DNA of 8,068 nt, taken from the NCBI GenBank assembly GCA_003354055.1, contig PIVQ01000303.1, forward strand, positions 1-8,068, read 5' to 3'. This document shows positions 1-5,174 of the stretch, piece after piece; positions within the stretch are counted from its first letter, which is position 1, and each line of letters opens with the position of its first letter. The DNA is from Desulfobacteraceae bacterium. Its GTDB lineage: Bacteria > Desulfobacterota > Desulfobacteria > Desulfobacterales > Desulfobacteraceae. Both the position numbers and the translations under genes were made by a program. The notes under the pieces are model-generated. The model was not told the DNA's origin, did not search any database, and saw only the letters and a list, made by a program, of their open reading frames with translations.

Positions 1-638
1 GAGGTAGTGCAGTTTTCAACTTCGCTTTCACCGTCCCAGTCGTGGTGACAGGACTGGCAGGCAAATTCAAAATGAGTCCCATGGGGGAATTCAACAGCCC
101 CTCTTTTAGCATCAACCTCTTCAGGCGGCTCAATGGTCAGGTTGCCCAAAGGAATGGACAGACTTTCATCTGAAAATTCAGGGTCGGAATGGGGCGTGGG
201 ATGGCAGCCGTCACAGGCAATAGGGCCCGTGGATATATTTTTGATCCCTGCCGCCTTTTGTTCAACCACTTCCTGGCGATGACAGGTCCTGCAGACCTGA
301 TGATAGGCCCCGGTCAGAGACTTCACCCGTCGCGCATCCAAAGCGGTGGTTCCGGGCATGGATGCCCAGAGATTTTCATGGCAGCCGGCAGTGGCACAGC
401 TCTGTACGGGATTAACCCCGTCCCATTCATGGTGACAATCTTTACAGGAATAAGAGAAATGAAGAGAATGGGGAAAGAGTACCGGAGAAAGCTTTGAATC
501 CCGCTCAGAGTCGTCGGGCGCTGTTAACGTCATCGTTCCTGTGGGTAGTACAAGAGTTTCCGGTCCGTCCTGGGCAAATGCATCACTGGTAGTAAGAAGT
601 ATAACAAAGCAAGATACTGCAATGAAAAAACGTTTCAT
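1..638 (-). CDS. Exported multiheme c3-type (class III) cytochrome c, C-terminus cut by window edge
   Basis: Periplasmic electron-transfer protein; 212 residues are visible and the frame is open at the left edge. Residues 1-22 form a signal peptide (MKRFF, hydrophobic run, cleavage probably after AFA). Covalent heme motifs are C65-KD-CH, C81-x4-CH (CATAGCH), C116-RT-CH, C142-DG-CH and C194-QS-CH, and C210 begins a sixth. The mix of CxxCH and CX4CH and the FPHxxHF motif ahead of heme 1 (H57, H60, likely distal ligands) are typical of bis-His class III cytochromes. FPHxxHF...CxxCHHxWDG recurs at 184-203 with the same 12-residue gap to the next Cys, so two tetraheme c3 modules in tandem (octaheme) are likely, though only the first is complete here. 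The start at 638 is supported by GGAGAG (minus strand, 644-649) before ATG and by the signal peptide. The redox partner cannot be told; the upstream neighbour is divergent. Family assignment is firm, heme total is inference. Confidence 0.9.
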   Translation of the reverse strand, partial: MKRFFIAVSCFVILLTTSDAFAQDGPETLVLPTGTMTLTAPDDSERDSKLSPVLFPHSLHFSYSCKDCHHEWDGVNPVQSCATAGCHENLWASMPGTTALDARRVKSLTGAYHQVCRTCHRQEVVEQKAAGIKNISTGPIACDGCHPTPHSDPEFSDESLSIPLGNLTIEPPEEVDAKRGAVEFPHGTHFEFACQSCHHDWDGESEVENCTT

Positions 639-788
639 GGTCTCTCTCCATTAAGGCTGTTATTCAGAATATATCTGCTGCGACTTTTGGCTTTCAACTG
701 CTCTTTCAAGCCATCTTTGTCACATAATCTTCCCCTTTATCTGCGAATCATGCCTGCTGATTCTTATACAATTTAAATAATTGCTCTT

Positions 789-817
789 TCTATATTAATT
801 GTCGCTTATAAAATCAA
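789..817 (-). promoter_or_regulatory. Candidate sigma70-type promoter for the cytochrome gene
   Basis: Read on the minus strand, TTGATT (812-817) is followed after 17 bp by TATAGA (789-794). Each hexamer matches the consensus at four of six positions and the spacing is ideal. It would give a leader of about 140 nt before the cytochrome start codon. The whole region is AT-rich, so chance matches are likely. Confidence 0.3.
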
Positions 818-825
818 TATATAAT
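799..825 (+). promoter_or_regulatory. Candidate plus-strand promoter for the rhomboid gene
   Basis: A perfect TATAAT lies at 820-825, with TTGTCG (799-804) 15 bp upstream as the best -35 element. The -10 is exact but the -35 is poor and the spacing short. It overlaps the minus-strand candidate, as divergent promoters often do. The predicted transcript would have a leader of about 240 nt. Confidence 0.25.
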
Positions 826-888
826 CGCTCCTTTCTCGAAAAAATATCCCTAAAATCCCAAGGAATCTCCGGATAATCGGCTCCTGAG

Positions 889-923
889 AAAAAAAAAGGG
901 GATTTGAGGGATTCAAATTCCCC
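889..923 (-). terminator. Intrinsic terminator facing left, with no obvious gene in front of it
   Basis: On the minus strand a GGGGAATTTGA / TCAAATCCCC stem (898-923, about ten pairs with one bulged or wobble position, loop of five) runs directly into nine T residues (A889-A897 on the plus strand). This is a textbook rho-independent terminator for leftward transcription. No supported minus-strand gene ends just to its right: the next minus gene stops at 2586, and the rhomboid gene lies between on the other strand. Confidence 0.65.
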
Positions 924-1060
924 CGAACCCCATGAATTCAGATCAAAAGACCATTTTTATGAGCAACCTTGACTTGACTCCTCTTATCGAGATAGAAAGA
1001 AACCAGATTTTATCGTTTCGTATTTTCAATCTACTGTCTGTTTCTTTTCTGAACCGTCGT

Positions 1061-1066
1061 GGAGGT
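1061..1066 (+). promoter_or_regulatory. Ribosome binding site fixing the rhomboid start
   Basis: GGAGGT lies just before the ATG at 1070 (four bases from GGAGG). It is the strongest Shine-Dalgarno match near this gene and rules in favour of 1070 over the longer in-frame ATG at 932, which is preceded by GAACCCC. Confidence 0.75.
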
Positions 1067-1069
1067 ATT

Positions 1070-2584
1070 ATGCTCGTTGTTCCGGTCACCCGTAAAATCA
1101 ATTGGAAAAAGCCGCCTGTTGTCACCATAGCCATTATCCTCATTGCCGTTTTTGTTTTTTTTGTAATCCAAAGAAATGACCATCAACTTTCCATTCAGGC
1201 TGAAAATTTCTACTTTGATTCCGGATTAGCACAGATTGAACTGCCCTATTATTTGAAGTTTCTGAACCGGGAAACAGGAGCCTCACACCCGGATCCGGAA
1301 AAATTAAACAAGGATCAAGCATTTGCCTATCATATGGAACTGGAATCAGACTTTGAATTTCTTGAAAAATTAAGAACCAACCAGATTATAAAACCCTCTG
1401 CCCCTGAATTTTCAGAATGGAAATCACAACGGACTGAATATAAAAATATCCGTTCTAAGATTATCTCCTACACTTACGGATTTAAACCCGCCGGATTTCA
1501 ATCCACTGGATTTCAACCTACTGGATTTCAATCTGCTTTTTTCCAGCCCATAACCTTGGTGACAAGCCTGTTTCTCCACGGCAGCATCGGTCATTTGATC
1601 GGCAACATGATATTTTTATGGCTTGTGGGCTGTATTCTTGAAGCCGGATGCGGCAGGCTTTTTTACCCGATCATGTTCCTGATCACCGGTATTTGTGCAA
1701 GCCTGTTTTTCAAACTGGTATATTTCAACAGTCCGATTCCGCTCATCGGGGCGTCCGGCGCCATTTCAGGCCTCATGGGTGCATTTGCGGTGTTGTTCGG
1801 CCAAGATAAAATAAAGGTGTTCTATTCCCTGGGATTTTTTTTCAACTACCTGACCATCAGGGGGATCTATCTTTTTATTTTATGGATGGGGATTGAGTTG
1901 CTGCAGCTTTTCTGGGGTGAAAGGAGCAATATTGCCTATGTGGCCCATATCGGGGGGCTGCTGGCCGGCGGATGTGCCGCGTTTATCCTTCTCAAAATCC
2001 CAGACACCGTGGACCGTAACCTTTTCAAAGAAGATATCAAAGACACCATCACTCCAATGGTTGAAACCGCCCTTGAAAAAATCTCAAAACTGGATATTGA
2101 AGGCGGGAAAAAAATACTTGATCAAGCCTTTGAAAACGATCCCGGCAACCTTCAGGTTCTGACTCAATTATTCCAGCTTCATAAACAACACCCCGATACA
2201 AAAGCATTTCACGACATAGGTGAAGCCTTGCTGACCGCCTTGATAGAAAACAGGGAATATGGACAGGCCTATGACCGGTTTAAAGAATATCAGAATGCTG
2301 TCAGGGTTATCCGGCTTTCTCCCAGACTTCTTGTCAGATTGTGTTTCGTTTTTTGCGATCTTGGTCATCCGGATCCGGCAGGAAAAATTATCCTCCGCCT
2401 TCTCAAAAAAGATAAAACCATCCCGGGCCTGTCGGCTGCCCTGTTCAAAATTTCACTGGCCTATAAACAAAAAGGGAACCTACAAAATTGTAAAAAGTGC
2501 CAGACCTATATCTGCTCCCAATTCCCGGACTCCAATGAAGCGGCACTGGTGGCCAATGCCGGAAAGGTAAAATCACCTGTATGA
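1070..2584 (+). CDS. Rhomboid-family intramembrane serine protease with C-terminal TPR-like domain
   Basis: 504-residue polytopic inner-membrane protease predicted to cut within or beside transmembrane helices; substrate unknown. The start at 1070 is chosen for the GGAGGT at 1061-1066 and because MLVVPVTRKINWKKPPVVT matches the conserved N-terminus of this rhomboid subgroup. TM1 spans about 18-34. A long first loop (35-160) ends in five GFQxT-like pentapeptides (137-161). The core carries LVTSLFLHG and HLIGN (H175, N179), the catalytic Ser229 in IGASGAISG, and the catalytic His293 in VAHIGG, so the Ser-His dyad and the oxyanion-side His and Asn are all present and the enzyme should be active. 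After about residue 320 come roughly 180 helical, TPR-like residues, expected in the cytoplasm if topology follows GlpG. The tail resembles that of the convergent neighbour. The stop is one base from the neighbour's stop. The protease call is firm; the role of the tail is inference. Confidence 0.93.
   Translation: MLVVPVTRKINWKKPPVVTIAIILIAVFVFFVIQRNDHQLSIQAENFYFDSGLAQIELPYYLKFLNRETGASHPDPEKLNKDQAFAYHMELESDFEFLEKLRTNQIIKPSAPEFSEWKSQRTEYKNIRSKIISYTYGFKPAGFQSTGFQPTGFQSAFFQPITLVTSLFLHGSIGHLIGNMIFLWLVGCILEAGCGRLFYPIMFLITGICASLFFKLVYFNSPIPLIGASGAISGLMGAFAVLFGQDKIKVFYSLGFFFNYLTIRGIYLFILWMGIELLQLFWGERSNIAYVAHIGGLLAGGCAAFILLKIPDTVDRNLFKEDIKDTITPMVETALEKISKLDIEGGKKILDQAFENDPGNLQVLTQLFQLHKQHPDTKAFHDIGEALLTALIENREYGQAYDRFKEYQNAVRVIRLSPRLLVRLCFVFCDLGHPDPAGKIILRLLKKDKTIPGLSAALFKISLAYKQKGNLQNCKKCQTYICSQFPDSNEAALVANAGKVKSPV
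1478..1537 (+). repeat. 15-bp in-frame minisatellite inside the rhomboid gene
   Basis: Four tandem 15-bp units begin at 1478, 1493, 1508 and 1523. Each starts GGATTT, and the last three share GGATTTCAA. They encode GFKPA, GFQST, GFQPT and GFQSA, followed by a degenerate fifth unit, FFQPI. The array lies in the loop just before the LVTSLFLHG helix; many rhomboids have a single GFxPA-type segment at this place. Because the unit is a multiple of three, gain or loss of copies keeps the frame. Confidence 0.9.
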
Positions 2585-2585
2585 A

Positions 2586-4019
2586 TCAGACCCGGATCTT
2601 TTTGCTATAGGTCTCCACAAAAGGAACAATATGATGATCCGGATATTTGTGAACAATGGCCCGCAACAGCCCCTGTGCCTTGGCCTTTTGCCCAAATGTC
2701 TCGTTAAGGATTTCCGCAGCCCTGAAACAGACAATGGGCACCATGGGGTCTTTTGAATAGACCTTGTTAAAGGCTGCATATGCCCTGATGGCTTCCTTAC
2801 ACTGCCCGGATTTTTTCAGCCATCCGCCCAGTCTGACGAGTCCCTTTGCCGAGGGCGCAAAGTGATTGTCCCTCTTGGAACACTCAAGATAAGCCATACA
2901 GGCCTCTTCCCTTTCATCAGCTTCAATCAATTTATCAATATAAACCTTACCGTGGGCAATCAAGTCAGCAGACATATTCTGTAACTTCAGCAGATGAAAA
3001 TACCGGTTATAAACTTCCAGGTCTTCTGTGTGCCGCTCATTGATCTCATTTTTAAGCATGCTCAGGGCCAGCTCATAGTCGCCGTCTTTTATGTGGACCT
3101 CAACTTCATTGAGAAAGGGCGAGGAAGGCCGCTCAGTCTTTTTTTGAGTTGTTCCCTGAGCCTGAAAATCCTCATAATCCACATCATAGCCGATTTCTTC
3201 GTGGTATTGAAGCAGGACGTACCCCATGAGGTTATAGGAGATCAAGGTATAGTAATTTTGAAAAAAAGCGATGAGAAATGGCAGAACGGCCATGGGCAGC
3301 ACCGCTTTTGACATATTGAAGATCGCGGCAGGGGCACCCCCCAGGAGAACCAGGAAAAAGTACATAAGCAGATAACCGCTCCCGATCCGGATGGGAAGGC
3401 TGATAAAGGCAACCGGATTCAAAGCCTGGATAAGGCTTCCGGTTGAGACCAGAAGAATAATCATGGCCGGCAAAAGCAAGAGCGCAATAATACCGAAGAT
3501 GATGCCAAAGACATTTCCAAGCACGCCCGCTGCCAAGGCGATAACAAACCCGAGCGCAATATAGATCACCAATTGCTTGAACACCTCCTGGAAATCCGAT
3601 GATATGGTATCCAGGGTAATGCCCGGAGGATTGAGATTGCCCGTGGCTGTTTCCTTGAGGGAGGCAAAGGAATATTTAAGCCAGATTCCCCATATGGCAA
3701 CCCTTACCAGCACATTCACCAAGGAGGGGCCTGAGAAAAAAAACATGGCTGCACATAAAATCAAATTTAAGATCAGCGGCTGCAGATAAAACGGATAGAC
3801 AAAAAAGCCAGGAAGTCTGGTCCAAAAGGGTTTTAGAATATTGGCCACCCCTATCCATTCGACAGCCTGATTGCACTTTGGGCAAAGACGGAACTCTTTT
3901 TCCAAACCGAATTGCTTGTCTTTCCGAACCACCACACAATCATCACATAAATACTGATCACAGGTATCACAATCCCATGAAGCCGGTTTTGTCGGATGGT
4001 AACTGCAAAAAGTCTGCAT
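2586..4019 (-). CDS. B-box-like zinc-finger, polytopic membrane and TPR-repeat protein
   Basis: 477 residues, function unknown. Residues 5-49 form a B-box-like zinc-binding head with pairs C5/H8, C17/C20, C25/C28 and C46/C49, enough for two zinc ions. About 70-270 is strongly hydrophobic with roughly six membrane segments (near 73-95, 100-118, 148-170, 172-197, 213-233, 240-270). A charged linker (about 275-300) leads to TPR-like helical repeats (about 303-470) ending in HKYPDHH. With an even number of crossings, head and tail would both be cytoplasmic. An AGGAG lies about 12 bases before the ATG, a slightly long gap. The gene follows the lipoprotein gene by 35 bp, so the two are probably co-transcribed, and it converges on the rhomboid gene. 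Its last 130 residues align with the rhomboid tail. Such proteins usually carry only generic names (B-box or TPR protein). Architecture is seen directly; a scaffold or adaptor role is a guess. Confidence 0.85.
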   Translation of the reverse strand: MQTFCSYHPTKPASWDCDTCDQYLCDDCVVVRKDKQFGLEKEFRLCPKCNQAVEWIGVANILKPFWTRLPGFFVYPFYLQPLILNLILCAAMFFFSGPSLVNVLVRVAIWGIWLKYSFASLKETATGNLNPPGITLDTISSDFQEVFKQLVIYIALGFVIALAAGVLGNVFGIIFGIIALLLLPAMIILLVSTGSLIQALNPVAFISLPIRIGSGYLLMYFFLVLLGGAPAAIFNMSKAVLPMAVLPFLIAFFQNYYTLISYNLMGYVLLQYHEEIGYDVDYEDFQAQGTTQKKTERPSSPFLNEVEVHIKDGDYELALSMLKNEINERHTEDLEVYNRYFHLLKLQNMSADLIAHGKVYIDKLIEADEREEACMAYLECSKRDNHFAPSAKGLVRLGGWLKKSGQCKEAIRAYAAFNKVYSKDPMVPIVCFRAAEILNETFGQKAKAQGLLRAIVHKYPDHHIVPFVETYSKKIRV

Positions 4020-4054
4020 AAGATCTCAAGCTCCTGTTAATTGAACTGCCCTGG

Positions 4055-4612
4055 TTATAAATCGGTGAATATAAAATGCTTCCTAACCGCGTTTTTCAGT
4101 CCAACCACATTATTGAACGTGTATTCTTTCTCATTCACCCAAAGAACCGGAGAAGTATTTACCCCCATTTTATTGGAATTAAAGGAAAAGCGAATCGCCT
4201 TCACCTTACCGCTGTCAAACTGAAAGTCGTAGTCAAACTGAAAAAAGGAAGGGCCGTTCTCCTCAAAATCTCCCTGAATATCGTATGAAACTTCCCCATC
4301 CACCTTGCAGCAGGATGCCGTGTCAAAATATCCGGAAAAGGTACACGAACCGCCAAGACTTAAGAGATCCTCCTGTAATTGGTATACAATCTTCTGCTTG
4401 ATGGATGAGGCATCATTTTCATCTGTAAATTCAGCTTCACCAAAGTTTCTCAGTTTGATTCCAGTGGCGCCGTTGTACAGGGGCACCGAGAAAAAGCCCT
4501 GGTTAATGATTTCCAGAGATGCCATCACATCCTTATCGGACGGTCCACAGCCTGCAATACAGGAGAAAAACATTATAAGAACGAAAACAAATAACAGTCG
4601 CAGATTCTTCAT
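4055..4612 (-). CDS. Small lipoprotein of unknown function
   Basis: 185 residues, not recognised. Residues 1-21 form a lipoprotein signal (MKNLRLL, hydrophobic core, lipobox IAGC) with lipidation expected at C22. The following Gly-Pro contains no Asp retention signal, so the outer membrane is the likelier destination. The mature part is mixed alpha/beta and acidic, with C90 and the adjacent pair C101-C102 as disulfide candidates, and an alternating aromatic stretch (FFQFDYDFQFDSGKV) suggesting beta strands. The frame stays open upstream to an ATG at 4804, but only the 4612 start puts the signal at the N-terminus; its Shine-Dalgarno sequence is weak (AAAGGG, six bases before the ATG). It lies 35 bp upstream of the zinc-finger membrane gene on the same strand, so a two-gene operon is likely. 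It may be a partner of that protein, but nothing in the sequence proves this. Confidence 0.8.
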   Translation of the reverse strand: MKNLRLLFVFVLIMFFSCIAGCGPSDKDVMASLEIINQGFFSVPLYNGATGIKLRNFGEAEFTDENDASSIKQKIVYQLQEDLLSLGGSCTFSGYFDTASCCKVDGEVSYDIQGDFEENGPSFFQFDYDFQFDSGKVKAIRFSFNSNKMGVNTSPVLWVNEKEYTFNNVVGLKNAVRKHFIFTDL

Positions 4613-4820
4613 AATCAGCCCTTTGGGGGTTAAGATTATTTTTTTATTGTCAAACAAAGATGCAGAACAACGGCGCAAACCAACGCTCATCAATACTTGC
4701 AATAAAAAACTTTTGATCGGCTTGAATGAGATCCCGGTGTTGAAAAGATCGGGTCGAAATAAGCCGGTTTCATCTAAAATAGTAAATAAAAAATTCCACG
4801 TCAATCGGGGAAACCCTTAG

Positions 4821-4854
4821 TTTTAAGAAAAATTACCACTTTTTTTTCTTAAAA
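4821..4854. repeat. Perfect 12-bp AT-only inverted repeat
   Basis: TTTTAAGAAAAA (4821-4832) is exactly complementary in reverse to TTTTTCTTAAAA (4843-4854), with a ten-base spacer. The stem has only two G-C pairs, so an RNA hairpin would be weak. It could be a poor bidirectional terminator, a bent-DNA site or a scar at the edge of the flavoprotein-like remnant. Confidence 0.6.
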
Positions 4855-4875
4855 TTTACGAAGAATCTCTCAGAA

Positions 4876-5015
4876 CCCAGTCAACGTGACCATCCCGCTA
4901 TAAACAAAGCCGACGGCAGTCTCCATACCAACCCCAAAGGCATATTTCTGGCCGGCCGGGTGGCCAAGGGGATGAACGCGGGATGCATTGCCTGCCTGGT
5001 GCAGCTCTTTTTTCC
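4876..5015 (+). pseudogene. Possible decayed C-terminal fragment of an FAD-dependent flavoprotein
   Basis: The plus frame from codon 4876 reads INKADGSLHTNPKGIFLAG followed by RVAKGMNAGC. This resembles the last FAD-contact segment of fumarate-reductase or FAD_binding_2 flavoproteins (INT...VL...G...GLFAAGEVxGGxHGxNRLGG), and more loosely the TxxPGIFAAGD motif of pyridine-nucleotide oxidoreductases. Where these families have Glu or Asp after AAG, this has Arg. No start codon or catalytic part precedes it: the frame is blocked by a stop at 4849-4851. Beyond about 5015 the translation loses any family look and stops at 5110. Base composition is richer in GC than the flanks. The resemblance is short and read by eye, so it could be chance. 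Confidence 0.35.
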
Positions 5016-5091
5016 AAACCAAGCTTGCCCCATGCTCACTGCCCGCCGCTGTTCCTTTAAAAAAGCAAGTTCATTACTTTCGCCATTTCAC

Positions 5092-5105
5092 TTGATAGTA
5101 ATCAA
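5092..5105. promoter_or_regulatory. FNR/CRP-family operator-like dyad upstream of the sensor kinase
   Basis: TTGATAGTAATCAA matches the FNR consensus TTGAT-N4-ATCAA at all ten defined positions. It lies 70-83 bp before the kinase start codon in a non-coding gap. It overlaps the best -35 hexamer, with its centre about 28 bp upstream of the start site predicted from the -10 at 5115-5120. If that promoter is right the geometry fits repression better than class II activation. The binding protein is unknown. Confidence 0.45.
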
Positions 5106-5120
5106 AGTTTAGATTAAAGT
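5092..5120 (+). promoter_or_regulatory. Candidate sigma70-type promoter of the sensor kinase
   Basis: TTGATA (5092-5097) and TAAAGT (5115-5120) are separated by exactly 17 bp, each with at least four consensus matches. Transcription would start near 5127 and give a leader of about 48 nt to the ATG at 5175. This is the best-placed promoter pair in the gap. Confidence 0.4.
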
Positions 5121-5164
5121 ATCGCAATCGGCTCAATATTTTTTTCGGGATCACCAACAACGAT

Positions 5165-5169
5165 AAGGA
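5165..5169 (+). promoter_or_regulatory. Ribosome binding site of the sensor kinase
   Basis: AAGGA ends five bases before the ATG at 5175, normal Shine-Dalgarno spacing. It supports this start, which also places the basic KTKKK stretch ahead of the first hydrophobic segment. Confidence 0.6.
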
Positions 5170-5174
5170 TACAG

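Larger units (their letters stand above)
639..1069. other. Divergent intergenic gap between cytochrome and rhomboid genes
   Basis: AT-rich spacer with no convincing gene. It holds weak promoter-like hexamers in both directions around 789-825 and a minus-strand intrinsic terminator at 889-923. The rhomboid frame is open from an ATG at 932, but that ATG has no Shine-Dalgarno sequence and the extra 46 residues look unlike a rhomboid N-terminus, so 932-1069 is read as leader. No tRNA or riboswitch fold was recognised. Confidence 0.6.
4613..5174. other. Divergent intergenic gap between lipoprotein operon and sensor kinase
   Basis: About 560 bp without an intact gene. From left to right it holds the leader of the lipoprotein operon (no good promoter recognised), an AT-only inverted repeat (4821-4854), a GC-richer stretch of about 4876-5015 that reads as a flavoprotein fragment, a FNR-type dyad (5092-5105) inside a candidate promoter, and the kinase ribosome binding site. 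The change from AT-rich to GC-richer and back suggests a remnant of a former gene. Confidence 0.6.

Noticed and set aside
189..497. 102-codon plus-strand frame opposite the cytochrome
   Set aside because: Shadow of the cytochrome, whose signal peptide and regularly spaced heme motifs fix the minus strand as coding.
905..931. tRNA T-arm-like stretch (TTCAAAT loop flanked by GGGA and TCCC) as a tRNA end or attachment site
   Set aside because: No matching acceptor stem, anticodon arm or D arm upstream; the same bases are better explained as the stem of the leftward terminator.
932..1069. N-terminal extension of the rhomboid from the ATG at 932
   Set aside because: No ribosome binding site before it, and the family-like N-terminus and GGAGGT both lie at 1070.
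1893..2162. 89-codon plus frame inside the rhomboid gene
   Set aside because: Out-of-frame overlap with a conserved rhomboid helix and tail; no family features of its own.
4648..4653. Exact TTGACA on the minus strand as the lipoprotein operon promoter
   Set aside because: At 17 bp spacing the -10 position reads ACCCCC, and other spacings give no good hexamer.
4613..4804. N-terminal extension of the lipoprotein from the ATG at 4804
   Set aside because: It would bury the lipoprotein signal in the middle of the protein; the start at 4612 places it correctly.
4939..4960. GGCCGGCC palindrome near 4951 as a regulatory site
   Set aside because: It lies in the flavoprotein-like remnant and is explained by Ala-Gly-Arg codons; no partner copy or flanking structure.
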